Of a stretch of 64,000 nucleotides of DNA, positions 27,785 through 38,000 are shown in pieces. Positions within the stretch are counted from its first letter, which is position 1; each line of letters starts with the position of its first letter. A model generated the notes under the pieces. That model did no database searches. It was not told the DNA's origin and saw only the letters and a list, made by a program, of their open reading frames with translations. The DNA comes from Fulvivirga sediminis (lineage in GTDB: Bacteria; Bacteroidota; Bacteroidia; Cytophagales; Cyclobacteriaceae). The DNA lies in contig NZ_JAESIY010000006.1 of NCBI RefSeq assembly GCF_016757215.1, forward strand, positions 186,001-250,000, in the 5' to 3' direction. A program made the position numbers and the translations under genes.

Positions 27785-27907
27785 ATGAAAAAAACCAAGC
27801 AGATGTACTCGTCTATAAACCTCGCCTATGGCGAAGAGCAAATCATTGATCATGCAGTGATATGCGAAGAAAAAAAGCTACTCACAGGAAATCTTAAACC
27901 TATTTAA
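27785..27907 (+). CDS. Possible 40-residue protein, unrecognised
   Basis: An ATG frame of 40 codons ending ten bases before the PepSY-like gene. The product starts MKKTKQMYSSINLAYGEE and ends LLTGNLKPI; it is charged, with one cysteine (VICEEKK). Spacing to the next gene and an A-rich run before it are compatible with translation, but no homology is known to me. It may be a real small protein, a leader peptide or chance. Confidence 0.3.
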   Translation: MKKTKQMYSSINLAYGEEQIIDHAVICEEKKLLTGNLKPI

Positions 27908-27917
27908 AACGAAAATT

Positions 27918-28406
27918 ATGAAAAATCTATTAACCATTTTATTAGTTCTATGCTGCGCATGGGCTAATGCACAATCAGTGAAAGTTCCTGAAAAAGTTCA
28001 GAAAACATTCAAGTCTAAATTTAGTAAAGCAGAAGATGTAAACTGGGATAAGGATGATGCTCAGCACTATGTGGCTAATTTTTATATGGATGAAGCCGAG
28101 CAAAATGTAGCTTATGATCAGAACGGCACCTGGTTATACACCTCTCAGATGATAGATGAGACCGAGCTCCCTGAAAAAATTACTGACAAAATTTCTAGTG
28201 ACTTTTTAGATTCCAGTATTATAGCTGCCGAACACCGTACTACCAGCAAAAATGAAAATTTATATCTGGTGACTATTCAGGCTGATGAAATCTATGAAGA
28301 AGAAATGGAAGACGACGAAGACAGCATGGAAACGGATGCTTCCGAAACTACTTTGCTCACTTTTGATGCTAATGGCAAGCTTCTTACTAAAAAATCATTA
28401 ATGTAA
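27918..28406 (+). CDS. Secreted PepSY-like protein
   Basis: 162 residues with a signal peptide (1-18, CCAWANAQ) and the PepSY-like (PF11396) pattern: VPEKVQKTFKSKFSKAEDVNWDKDD, then a second half with LPEKITDKISSDF. The C-terminal third is strongly acidic (EEEMEDDEDSMETD), which may bind cations. These small periplasmic proteins are common in Bacteroidota; their function is not settled. A hairpin terminator follows. Confidence 0.8.
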   Translation: MKNLLTILLVLCCAWANAQSVKVPEKVQKTFKSKFSKAEDVNWDKDDAQHYVANFYMDEAEQNVAYDQNGTWLYTSQMIDETELPEKITDKISSDFLDSSIIAAEHRTTSKNENLYLVTIQADEIYEEEMEDDEDSMETDASETTLLTFDANGKLLTKKSLM

Positions 28407-28459
28407 TTTTCAGTAAAAGTAAATTCAAAAAACTAGTTATAATTAGCTATTTAAATAAA

Positions 28460-28508
28460 AGGTTGTATCAATAAGTTCACTAATCAAGGGATACTTATGA
28501 TACAACCT
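28460..28508. terminator. Bidirectional hairpin terminator
   Basis: A long stem AGGTTGTATCA-A-TAAGT (28460-28476) pairs with ACTTATGATACAACCT (28493-28508), with one bulged A and a 16-base loop. It lies between the convergent PepSY-like and AhpD-like genes, with T-rich sequence on the plus-strand side. Confidence 0.8.
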
Positions 28509-28519
28509 TATTTCTTTTA

Positions 28520-29080
28520 TTAATCATACCAATATCCTACCCCTCCATCAGGCTCCAACTCTACTCCTAGTCCTTTTACCATTTTTACCTGAAAATTAAT
28601 ATAGCTAATGATAGTAGCGGCATCTAACACCTCCCTATCAGAGAGACCTAACTCCCTCATTCTCTGCACTATTTCCCTTACCTTTTCCCCGTCAAAGTTC
28701 TTAGTAAGTGCTTCTGCATAAGCACAAAGAGCACGGTTAGCTCTTCCTATTTCGGCAGTGCTATAATCCTCTATCAGTGATGTTACCCTGTGATCAGCCT
28801 TCCAATAAGAAGATAATGCCTCTTTGTGATGTTCCAGTGAATAATAGCAGTCAGTAAAAACTGAGACCATCACCGCCAGCATTTCTTTTTGATATCTTTT
28901 TAAAGGAGATGCCCCAAACATCACCTCAATATTAAAATCTACACTACGTTTCAGTGTCTGAGGATTAAGGCTTTGAGCCTCATATAAGCTTGCTACTTTT
29001 CCTCTATTCTTTTTCAGCGTACTATAAACCTCTTGGAGTGTTTCAGTAGCCTCTTCGGGAGATATTGTTTTAACATTCAT
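28520..29080 (-). CDS. Carboxymuconolactone decarboxylase/AhpD-like protein, CxxS variant
   Basis: 186 residues of the peroxidase-related AhpD/CMD fold. The motif region reads FTDCYYSLEHHKEAL: Cys78 is kept, the second cysteine of the CxxC pair is Ser81, and His85 is in the expected place. Known AhpD-type enzymes need both cysteines for disulfide reduction, so this protein may use a one-cysteine mechanism or not be a peroxidase. The C-terminal part (LDAATIISYINFQVKMVKGLG) fits family helices. It appears to be monocistronic. Confidence 0.85.
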   Translation of the reverse strand: MNVKTISPEEATETLQEVYSTLKKNRGKVASLYEAQSLNPQTLKRSVDFNIEVMFGASPLKRYQKEMLAVMVSVFTDCYYSLEHHKEALSSYWKADHRVTSLIEDYSTAEIGRANRALCAYAEALTKNFDGEKVREIVQRMRELGLSDREVLDAATIISYINFQVKMVKGLGVELEPDGGVGYWYD

Positions 29081-29399
29081 ACTTTTCTATTTTAAATTAT
29101 CATCGCATATCTATTAATAGCATATGCTGGCCTGAGGAGTTCTTTGCATGCAATTTGAAGAATCCTACCGCCTAGATAGTCTTACCTCACTACATACCCT
29201 TTCAGCCCTCATATAACATATAAACGTAAAGCCATTCTCCATGGGTAAAAAAAACAGGTTAACACTAGTTAATTTTTGTTAAAATCATGACTTATGGAAT
29301 AAATTATACCCTATCAATTAAAAATTATTCATTGAATAAGAAGATTTAGGTTAAAAAATAAACTAAATTTCGTAGACGTAACATTAACATTATGCCAAT
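29081..29399. other. Intergenic region upstream of the PII gene
   Basis: About 319 AT-rich bases between divergent genes. It should contain promoters for the AhpD-like gene and for the PII-Amt pair. A weak TAAATTTC (29364-29371) resembles a -7 box but lacks a -33 partner. No open frame, hairpin or RNA gene is recognised. Confidence 0.6.
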
Positions 29400-29738
29400 A
29401 TGAAAAAAGTTGAAGCAATCATCAGAACTTCAAAATTTGAAGAAGTTCACGCTGAGCTTGCGAAAATAGGCATAGGCTTTATGACCTATTCGGAAGTTAA
29501 AGGCATTGGTACCGAACATGCTGCCAAGCAGCAATATCGCGGCACCTCTTATGACATGGGCTTTATCCCCAGAACTCGTCTGGAAATAATTGTGACCGAC
29601 GAGACATTGGATGACCTGATTAACTGTATACTAAAAACAGCATATACAGGAAACGTAGGCGATGGGAAAATCATCGTTTCTGAAGTGCAAGAACTGTACA
29701 GAATCAGAAGTAAAGAAAAAGGTAAGGAAGCTCTCTAA
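29400..29738 (+). CDS. glnK: P-II family nitrogen regulatory protein (GlnK/GlnB)
   Basis: 112-residue trimeric PII signal protein that senses 2-oxoglutarate and ATP/ADP and plugs the ammonium channel. The T-loop is visible: YRGTSYDMGFIPR with Tyr46 and Tyr51, the latter at the position uridylylated in enteric PII. The nucleotide-binding GNVGDGKIIVSEV and the C-terminal YRIRSKEKG are also present. The adjacent Amt gene begins 62 bases downstream, the classic pairing. Whether Tyr51 is modified here is not known. Confidence 0.95.
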   Translation: MKKVEAIIRTSKFEEVHAELAKIGIGFMTYSEVKGIGTEHAAKQQYRGTSYDMGFIPRTRLEIIVTDETLDDLINCILKTAYTGNVGDGKIIVSEVQELYRIRSKEKGKEAL

Positions 29739-29800
29739 CACCCCTATCCTACCTAAAACAATCTGACATAACTAATTTTTAACCCTAAAATCTAATGTAA

Positions 29801-31387
29801 ATGAAAAGCATCTCATTAGTCACTCATCTGAAAACAGACTCTTTCAGATGGTTCATCTCTGCCCGTTTAAAAAAGGCAACATCTTACTTTCTATATCTCA
29901 TCATTACACTTTCCCTACTGTTGGCCACGCAAAGCACTCAAGCTCAAGACAGCACTGCTAACGAAGGCTCAGATAGTAGCACAACATTAACTGAACCAAC
30001 TGTAGTAACACCAGAACCCGCCAACGAAGCTATTGAGGAACCAGCTCCTGCCACTGAAGAGGTAGCTTACCTTCCTCAAGAAGTGGCAGATATTATGTGG
30101 CTGTGCCTGGCCGCTTTTTTAGTTTTCTTTATGCAGGCAGGATTCGCCATGGTAGAATCTGGGCTTACCCGAGCCAAAAATTCAGTAAACATCATGATGA
30201 AAAATCTACTGGATTTCTCTTTCGGAGCTATCCTGTTTTGGGCGGTGGGCTATGCCATTATGTATTGCAGTGGAGACGCCAATTTCCTTGGCTTCGACAC
30301 CAGCTTTGCCTTTCTAAGCTCGGCCAACTCACCTACCGATAATGCTGGGTATAGCCTTAGCGCTGGCTGGCTGTTTCAGGTAGTATTTGCGGCTACTGCA
30401 GCCACTATTGTATCCGGAGCCATGGCTGAAAGAACTAAACTAATTTCATACATCATGTACTCATGCATTTTATCAGCGATAGTGTACCCCATTAGTGGGC
30501 ATTGGATCTGGGGTGGAGGCTGGTTAGCAGACATGGGCATCCGTGATTTTGCCGGTTCTACCGTAGTACACTCCGTAGGCGGATGGGCAGCTCTGGCCGG
30601 AGCCATATTAGTAGGACCTCGCTTGGGTAAGTATTCTAAGAGCGGAAAAGTAAATGCCATTCCTGCTCATAACATGCCTTTGGCAGCATTAGGGGTTTTT
30701 ATACTCTGGTTTGGCTGGTATGGTTTTAACCCTGGGTCAACCCTCTTAGCGATAGGAGGGATCTCCCATGTAGCGGTGACCACTACCTTAGCTGCTGCAG
30801 CTGGTGCTATAGGAGCTTTAATAGTTTCTTGGATAAAATTTAAAAAGCCAGACCTTTCTATGACTTTAAATGGCACACTGGCAGGCCTAGTTGGCATTAC
30901 TGCTCCCTGTGCCTCAGTTAGTGCCAGCAGTGCTGTGATCATTGGCTTCATAGCAGGCATCATAGTTTTCTTTTCTTGCTTATTTTTTGAAAGAACTTTA
31001 AAAATAGACGACCCTGTAGGTGCTATCAGTGTACATGGCATTTGCGGCGCTTGGGGCACATTAGCGGTTGGCCTTTTTGGAGAAAGAGCCATCGACATTC
31101 AGTATTGGGATGAGAGCTCAACCATTCAAGATGGACTCTTTATGGGTGGTGGCTTCGGACAAACATGGATACAGCTGATAGGTATCGTATCTGTTTTAGT
31201 ATACACCTTTATAGCCATGTTTATTGTTTTCTTCATCATTAAAAAAACCATTGGCCTTAGGGCCAGCGATGCTGAACAAATGGAAGGCATGGACTTAAGT
31301 GAACATGGCAACATTGCTTATGGAGGCTTCCTTTTCGAATCTACTGGACCAGGTGCCATTATTTCTGACAGCGAAATAGAAAAATAA
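29801..31387 (+). CDS. amt: Ammonium transporter (Amt family)
   Basis: 528 residues, longer than a typical Amt because of an N-terminal stretch of about 95 residues: a positively charged start, a hydrophobic signal or segment (YFLYLIITLSLLLATQSTQAQ), and a Glu/Pro/Thr-rich linker. The channel part has eleven membrane segments with WLCLAAFLVFFMQAGFAMVESGL near 100, the DFAGSTVVHSVGGWAAL signature, and GICGAWGTLAVGLFG. It carries ammonium across the inner membrane and pairs with the upstream PII protein. The first segment is probably a cleaved signal peptide, as in other Amt proteins. A strong terminator follows. Confidence 0.96.
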   Translation: MKSISLVTHLKTDSFRWFISARLKKATSYFLYLIITLSLLLATQSTQAQDSTANEGSDSSTTLTEPTVVTPEPANEAIEEPAPATEEVAYLPQEVADIMWLCLAAFLVFFMQAGFAMVESGLTRAKNSVNIMMKNLLDFSFGAILFWAVGYAIMYCSGDANFLGFDTSFAFLSSANSPTDNAGYSLSAGWLFQVVFAATAATIVSGAMAERTKLISYIMYSCILSAIVYPISGHWIWGGGWLADMGIRDFAGSTVVHSVGGWAALAGAILVGPRLGKYSKSGKVNAIPAHNMPLAALGVFILWFGWYGFNPGSTLLAIGGISHVAVTTTLAAAAGAIGALIVSWIKFKKPDLSMTLNGTLAGLVGITAPCASVSASSAVIIGFIAGIIVFFSCLFFERTLKIDDPVGAISVHGICGAWGTLAVGLFGERAIDIQYWDESSTIQDGLFMGGGFGQTWIQLIGIVSVLVYTFIAMFIVFFIIKKTIGLRASDAEQMEGMDLSEHGNIAYGGFLFESTGPGAIISDSEIEK

Positions 31388-31411
31388 TTATTACCCCATA
31401 GTAGTAATGCG

Positions 31412-31442
31412 AGAGGCTGTCACTTTTGGGGTGACAGCCTCT
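31412..31442. terminator. Bidirectional terminator after amt
   Basis: A perfect 12-base stem AGAGGCTGTCAC (31412-31423) with its complement at 31431-31442 and a 7-base loop, followed by a short T-containing tail. It lies between the convergent amt gene and the phosphatase gene. Confidence 0.82.
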
Positions 31443-31464
31443 TATTAATGAAACAAGGCACAAA

Positions 31465-33282
31465 TTATTCTACATTTAACAAAGAGAGTATTTTAGAATA
31501 AATGTCAGTATTATCATAAATACCTTGGAACAGCTCTGCCCCTGGACCGTAGGCAAACACTGGCACCATTACTCCGGTATGATCATTAGTAGTAAAAGTA
31601 GACCTTACAGAATGCTCTGAAAAATCTCCTCCCACGATAGTAAGGCCGCCTGTTTCATGATCTGCTGTTACGATAAGAAGCGTTTCTTGATTTTGGTCAA
31701 CATATTTCATTGCCTCTCCTATAGTTTTATCAAAATCCAAAACTTCTTTTACCAAAAAGCCTAAATCATTTCCATGACCACCCCAATCTATTTGAGCCGA
31801 CTCTTCCATAATAAAAAATGGCTTCTTTTGCTTTTCAAAAATCTTTATAGATCCCATGAGAGCTTGAGTGAGAAAATCTCCGCGACCATCCCTTACAGAA
31901 GCCGTCACTTGCTCATCAAGCAATACTGTTTTAGGCTGCTGCTTATCAATATCGTCAAAAGAAGGTGAAACAAAATACCCTTTCTCCTTTAGCTCCTCTT
32001 TGAGATTTCTTTGATCTTTTCTTTCTGTAAAAGCTTTATATCCTCCACCGATAAGTATATCATTATCACTCTTTAAAAAATCAGCTGCAATTTCTTCACT
32101 CATATCCCTTTCCGGAACATGAGCATAGAACGATGCCGGAGTAGCATCTGTAACACTGCCATCAGAGATGATAGCCGTACTAAAATTATTCTGCTTCAAT
32201 ATTTCAGTTATAAGCGGTAGCGGATTACCCGCAGGATCCATGCCTATGTATCTGTTTTTAGTTTTCTTACCTCCTGCCATAGCTGAGCCTCCCGCTGCTG
32301 AATCAGTGATATAACTATCGCTAGCATCCGTTTTAGAATAGCCGAGATGCTTAATATTAAATACGTTCAACGCTCCTCCGTTGGCGGTATACCCAGCATA
32401 CCAATGAGCCAATCCCGCTCCATCTCCGATCAAAAGAATTACGTTTTTTGGTTTCTTCTTTTTAAAAACATGCTTAGGACTATACACTTGGTGTAGGTCA
32501 TCATTTATATAAAAGTTCTTTTCAGCTCCATTAATAAAAGTGGCCAACTCTTCTACATGATCAGAATTTAAAATATCTACTCCCGCCTCTCGAAGTTCTA
32601 TCCAAGCGTTTGTAAAATCAGGAGCTGCCCAAAACCTTATTTTTTTACCCATATTATGAGCTTTATCTACCGCAGCCTTTACTTTTTCAGCATCCTGCGT
32701 AGTAAGCACCCCTTTACCATTCCACTTAGTAAATTTGGTAAAGTCGGCACTAATCATTTCTATACGCTGTAACTGAGCTGGGCTATAATCAACGGTTAAA
32801 CGGCCATCAAAATGAATATATTCAGGCACTTCATTCCAATGATCAGGGGCTGGCACATTGCCACTTACTGCTATTTTAAAAGTAGGACTTTCTAACAAGG
32901 TAGGAAATTTTTCTAATTCCTTAACTATCGCCTTTATGGTAGCCATCCCTTCAGTCTTGAGATCAATCATCAAGGTTAGTTTTTGCTGAGATTCTCCATA
33001 AGCCAGCCTATGGTTTTTAGCCACCATTTCGTGCAAAGGCTCCAGATAAAGCACTGCCAAGGTACGCCCTTCGTTAACTTCTTCTTTGGTATGTGCCACC
33101 ATCAGCTCACCATCAATCAAAAAAACATCTGCTTCTATGTAACCTACCCTTTGCTGATAAGCCGCATATAATGGAATAGACTGTTGATAATCATTATGAG
33201 CAAAAATGATAGATGTAGCATATTTCTGACCTAAGACTACAGATGAGATGCTCATCAGCAATAATATTAAAGTACTTTTCAT
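31465..33282 (-). CDS. Fusion of a GDPD/PLC-like phosphodiesterase domain with an alkaline phosphatase
   Basis: 605 residues with a signal peptide (1-18, SSVVLGQ). The N-terminal half (about 20-255) looks like a phosphatidylinositol-phospholipase C/glycerophosphodiester phosphodiesterase TIM-barrel: IIFAHNDYQQ, YIEADVFLIDGELMVAH, LMIDLKTEG. The C-terminal half (about 275-605) is a PhoA-type alkaline phosphatase: NVILLIGDGAG, the nucleophile region ITDSAAGGSA near 325, and TADHETGG. Together they could release phosphate from a phosphodiester in two steps outside the cytoplasm. It lies downstream of SusC and SusD on the same strand, so the substrate is probably imported or trimmed by that pair. 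Confidence 0.88.
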   Translation of the reverse strand: MKSTLILLLMSISSVVLGQKYATSIIFAHNDYQQSIPLYAAYQQRVGYIEADVFLIDGELMVAHTKEEVNEGRTLAVLYLEPLHEMVAKNHRLAYGESQQKLTLMIDLKTEGMATIKAIVKELEKFPTLLESPTFKIAVSGNVPAPDHWNEVPEYIHFDGRLTVDYSPAQLQRIEMISADFTKFTKWNGKGVLTTQDAEKVKAAVDKAHNMGKKIRFWAAPDFTNAWIELREAGVDILNSDHVEELATFINGAEKNFYINDDLHQVYSPKHVFKKKKPKNVILLIGDGAGLAHWYAGYTANGGALNVFNIKHLGYSKTDASDSYITDSAAGGSAMAGGKKTKNRYIGMDPAGNPLPLITEILKQNNFSTAIISDGSVTDATPASFYAHVPERDMSEEIAADFLKSDNDILIGGGYKAFTERKDQRNLKEELKEKGYFVSPSFDDIDKQQPKTVLLDEQVTASVRDGRGDFLTQALMGSIKIFEKQKKPFFIMEESAQIDWGGHGNDLGFLVKEVLDFDKTIGEAMKYVDQNQETLLIVTADHETGGLTIVGGDFSEHSVRSTFTTNDHTGVMVPVFAYGPGAELFQGIYDNTDIYSKILSLLNVE

Positions 33283-33305
33283 ATAAAATTAAAATGATAA
33301 TAAAC

Positions 33306-33341
33306 AAAAAAGGATACCCGAACACAAATTCGGATATCCTT
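33306..33341 (-). terminator. Terminator or attenuator between susD and the phosphatase gene
   Basis: On the minus strand AAGGATATCCGAA (33341-33329) pairs with TTCGGGTATCCTT (33322-33310), with one G-U wobble and a 6-base loop, followed by T residues (33311-33306). It is downstream of the susD-like stop (33362) and ahead of the phosphatase start (33282). The pairing is better on the minus strand than on the plus strand, which fits minus-strand termination. Confidence 0.78.
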
Positions 33342-33361
33342 AAAAAAAGAGTTAATGAAAA

Positions 33362-35029
33362 TTAATAACCCTCGTTTTGAACCAAATATCCTGGTCTATC
33401 AGACGCGGCATCTATCGCAGACTGAGGAATTGGAAAAAGCCTCTTTTTTACATCAGAATTTGTCTTTTCCGTCCAGCGATCCTCATACTTTCCAAAGCGT
33501 ATCATGTCAGTTCTTCTTTGATGCTCCCAGTAAAGCTCGAAACCTCTTTCTCTATACAATATCTCAAGATCCATTGTATTTAAATCTGGAGCCGTAAATC
33601 TAGCTGTTCTTGCTCTTCTAATAGTATTTACATCCTCAAGAGCTGCAGCTGTATTATTGCTTCCTCTCAAATATGCCTCGGCTCTCATTAGATAAATATC
33701 TGCTAAACGCAATACTACCAGGTCGGCTTCTCCTTTATTCCTACCTGTATCAGACTGCTTACTGAATTCATATTTTTCAACTCTATACCCGGTAGCATAA
33801 TCACTTCCTTCTAAAGAAAAGTCGATTTTTTCTGTAAAAACAACCGGTTCATCTGGTTTAGAACGAGTTACATTATATAGTTTACCTACTACGTAAGCAT
33901 CACCATCACATCTTTGGAACGGCTCTCCTTTAGCATCATGTTGTAAGCCATACTGCTGTCCTCTCAAAATTCCTCGATCAATCTCAAAATCGGCAGCGCT
34001 AATACAAGTAATTGTCGTATCTAAATTCTGCTTATGAAACCTTGGATCTATACCTTGAGGATCCCCTCCGTAGGCATCTACCCATGTTCTATAATAATCA
34101 GAAGTAATTGCCGCTCCATCAGTACCGTTCGCCCTTGGGTACGCAGCCAAAGGGAACTGATTACCTGATAAAGAGAAGTAAGCCATACGATTGTGCCCAT
34201 TAAGATCAGCTCTCTGATCAATAGCAAAGATCAACTCTGGATTAGTATGATTCTCATCATCAAATATTTCAAAAAACTCAGGAGATAGTTGATATCTACC
34301 TGATTCAATAAGTTTAGTGGTATAATCAATCACTTTATCCATATCCTCTTTTCTGAAAGATGGATTTGCATATACATCTCTATATACAGCCGCATTTAAA
34401 TACAATCTAGCCAATAAGCCATAAGCTGCATCCTGAGAAATACGACCAGGACCTACATCATTACTCAGATCATCTACAATATCTAATAGCTCACTTTCCA
34501 CATAGTTGAAAGCTTCTTCTCCTCTCATCACTACTGACGTGGAATCCACGCCATTTTTTCTAAATGCTATTCCGTACAAATCAAGACTTTTCATATTATA
34601 AAAAGCTGTTAAACCACGAGCTTCGGCTAGAAAGCTCGACAAAGCAGGATCATTGGCATTTTTTAACCTAACTACTGCAGACGTAGAATAAGTAAGACCT
34701 GTGGTGATAGAATTCCAGGCATCATTTACCGCACCGTTAGTAGAAGTAAAGGTATGCTGATGAAGATTGATAAACTTACCATTATCCCCCCAATCAGTAC
34801 CTCCACGGTATGGTAAAATAGCTTCATCTGTAGTCACTTCTTGCAAAGTAAAGTAATTTGTATGCCTGTAAAATTCTGGCAAAGGAGCATAAGCTGGTGC
34901 CAAAAGTGATTCAGCCCCTCCATCTCCAGTAACATCTGTGGACTCATCCAGTATATCTTCTTCTAAATCTGTACAGCTATACAGAGAAGCAATACTTATT
35001 ATTCCGATTAATAAAAATATTTTTTTCAT
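33362..35029 (-). CDS. SusD/RagB-family outer-membrane lipoprotein
   Basis: 555 residues with a lipoprotein signal (ISIASLYSCTD, lipidated Cys19) and the SusD helical (TPR-like) pattern, including LRLADIYLMRAEAYLRG and the C-terminal IRFGKYEDRWTE and LFPIPQSAIDA motifs. SusD proteins cap the SusC barrel and bind the substrate at the cell surface. It follows the SusC-like gene by 19 bases. No glycoside hydrolase lies next to the pair; the linked enzyme is a phosphatase fusion, so the substrate may be an organophosphate rather than a plain glycan. Confidence 0.95.
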   Translation of the reverse strand: MKKIFLLIGIISIASLYSCTDLEEDILDESTDVTGDGGAESLLAPAYAPLPEFYRHTNYFTLQEVTTDEAILPYRGGTDWGDNGKFINLHQHTFTSTNGAVNDAWNSITTGLTYSTSAVVRLKNANDPALSSFLAEARGLTAFYNMKSLDLYGIAFRKNGVDSTSVVMRGEEAFNYVESELLDIVDDLSNDVGPGRISQDAAYGLLARLYLNAAVYRDVYANPSFRKEDMDKVIDYTTKLIESGRYQLSPEFFEIFDDENHTNPELIFAIDQRADLNGHNRMAYFSLSGNQFPLAAYPRANGTDGAAITSDYYRTWVDAYGGDPQGIDPRFHKQNLDTTITCISAADFEIDRGILRGQQYGLQHDAKGEPFQRCDGDAYVVGKLYNVTRSKPDEPVVFTEKIDFSLEGSDYATGYRVEKYEFSKQSDTGRNKGEADLVVLRLADIYLMRAEAYLRGSNNTAAALEDVNTIRRARTARFTAPDLNTMDLEILYRERGFELYWEHQRRTDMIRFGKYEDRWTEKTNSDVKKRLFPIPQSAIDAASDRPGYLVQNEGY

Positions 35030-35048
35030 TATTCCTTTCTACTATAAA

Positions 35049-38000
35049 TTAAAATGAAATATTAAGGCCAAATACAATCGAACGTGATTTAGGATATCCT
35101 AAATAATCGATACCATAAGATTGATATCCGCCAGAATTACTTTTTACATCCACTTCAGGATCATACCCACTATAATCGGTAATCACAAACAGGTTTTGCC
35201 CTGTTACAGATAGTCTCAAAGATTTAACCCAACCATTAATTTTTAGATCTTCAGTATTAAATGTATAAGCAAGAGTAAGGTTGTTTAACCTTAAGAAAGA
35301 AGCATCTTCCAAGTATCTTGTGGATATAGTTGTAGAGTTATTGATAGACTCATTAGAATATGAATTAGCCGCATCCGTAGTATTAAGAGATCTTGATAAC
35401 CTTGCTTTTGTAAATAAGGCGTTAGCTGTGTTATTATAAAGTTTGTTGCCAGACACACCATTAAAATTTACAGATAGATCAAACCCTTTATACCCTACAT
35501 TTCCATAAAAGTTATAAGTAGTTTTAGGTAACGAGCTACCCGCTGCAATACGATCTTGATCATTTATAGATTTATCACCATTAACATCTCTGTAAATGCT
35601 TGCTCCGTCTTCATCTATACCTATAAAATCAAGTAAGTAGAAAGTGCCTATTGGCTGACGGTTCACATAACCATTTACAAGGGCTCCCGTCATACCTCCA
35701 CCTTGAGCAGAGCCCGAGTAGATTACAGTATAAGGTGATCCTGTAATTTCATTATCAAGAAAAGTGGCATTGGCTCCAATGCCATAACGAACTCCATCAG
35801 CATTGCTATGCTTATAATCTAGAGCCACTTCTACTCCTTTTGATCTCACTTCCATATCCTCTATGTTATCATAGTAAATGGCATCTTGAGGACGTAAAGG
35901 ATCTGAGTCTAAAACTGACAATAATACATCTGATGTTACTTTTCTGAACAGATCCACTGAACCAGACACGCTACCTTCTAACAGGCCAAAGTCTAATCCT
36001 ATATTGGTCTGAGTAGTTACTTCCCATTTCAAATCAGGGTTAGCATATCTGCTATATTTTATACCTGCTGGGTAATCTCGATCCCCAAAAGGATAACTAA
36101 CACTACCGTCAGTACTAAGTTCGATAGACTCTTGGCTTAGCTTGCCCGGTATTTCCTGATTACCAGTTTGCCCCCAACCTGCTCTTAGCTTAAGATCTGA
36201 AAAAGCACCATTCCCCATAAAACCTTCTTCCGATATCCTCCAACCGGCTGAGAATGAAGGAAATGTACCATACTTATTATTTTCACCAAATTTAGAGCTA
36301 CCGTCTACCCTTATATTAGCAGTAAACAAATATTTGTCGTACAAGTCATAGTTAATTCTTCCAAAAAATGATTGAAGCTCATTTTTTATAGCATATCCAT
36401 CAGGCTTATTGGTACCTCTGTAGCTATCCCCCTGACTTAAATCGATAATCTGCCCTTGACCTGGATTATATCTAGGTTCTACGCCATTCTCAGGGAAGCG
36501 GCTAATACTCCACCATCTCTCCTGCTCAAATACTTTTTGATAAGAGTATCCTGCTAAGATATTAGCATGATGCCCTTCCTTAGTAAAGTCATAAGTAAGA
36601 TAATGCTCCAACAAAGTATTATCTCTATCATAAAAAGTTGAATTTAACCTTCCTTCCTGGTCATATCTGGAGTTCGGAATATATTGCTCGTCTCGGGTTG
36701 TTCTTGATACATCAACACCCAAATTAAGCTTATAAGTAAGTCCCTTTATTATTTCTAATGAAGGAGAAATACTTCCTATTATTCTATCAGTTGAAGTGAT
36801 ATCGTCATATTGCTCCAGTTGTATAAGAGGATTGCTTACATCTCCATAGTAAGCGGGGTTACCTTCTGCATCATACGCGGCATAGGTAGGGTTTGCTACC
36901 AACGCATCTCCAATTACGCTATTAAAATTAGGACGGTGATTATCCACCCTAGAAGCACTTAGGTTTACATCAACCTTAATTCTGTCATCAACCAAGGCTT
37001 GCGTAAGTTTCAAACGACCATTATAACGTTTAAGCTCATTTTCTTTAATAATACCTTCTTGATCTTGATAACCTACAGAGGCAAAGTATTGCGTACTTTT
37101 GGTCCCTCCACTCAATGCCATGTTATAATTCTGAGTCACAGCTGTGCGTGTCACCAAATCTTGCCAGTCTGTAGAGGCTCCACCATCATTTAAATCACCA
37201 CCTATAGCAGGCACCACTTCTCTAAATTCATCAGCACTGTAAACATCCATTTTACGAGCTATTTTAGAAAAAGAAACACTAGAACTGAAGTCTAATCTTG
37301 ATTGACCTTCTTTCCCATTTCTGGTAGTGATCATTACTACACCGTTAGCTCCTCTGGCTCCATAAATAGCAGTAGCTGACGCATCTTTCAATACATCTAT
37401 AGATTCAATATCTGACGGATTAATAAATGACATCGGATCTACAGCTCCTACACTGTTAGAATTATCTAAAGGAATACCATCAATCACATAAAGAGGATTA
37501 TTACCACTTCTTAAGCCACTAGGGCCACGTACAGTCATGCTTTGTGAAGCTCCAGGCTCACCACTAGAAGATACAACGCTTACTCCGGCAATTTTACCTT
37601 GAAGTAATTGCTGAGGTGAAGTGATAACACCCTTATTAAAATCTTCACTGTCAATAGAACCTACAGCACCGGTAACATCCTTCTTCTCTTGGGTACCGTA
37701 TCCCATCACCACCAGTTCTCCTAATGTCTTTACATCGTTCATCAGTGTTACTGATATACTGGTCTGGTTACCAACCACTACCTCTTCAGTAGTAGTACCC
37801 ACAAAACTAAATACCAAAACAGATTGAGGAGAAGCTACATTTACTGAAAACTTACCCTTGGCATCTGTAATAGTACCATTATTAGTTCCTTTCTCTACTA
37901 CATTCACTCCTGGCAAAGGCATACCGTTTTCGTCTAACACTGTACCTGTTACGGTAATCGCTGCAACCACGCGCATTTCCTTATTAGAAATGGTCATGAT

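Noticed and set aside
30376-31098. Two minus-strand frames opposite the ammonium transporter
   Set aside because: The Amt frame is unambiguous; the antisense products are Pro/Ala-rich shadows.
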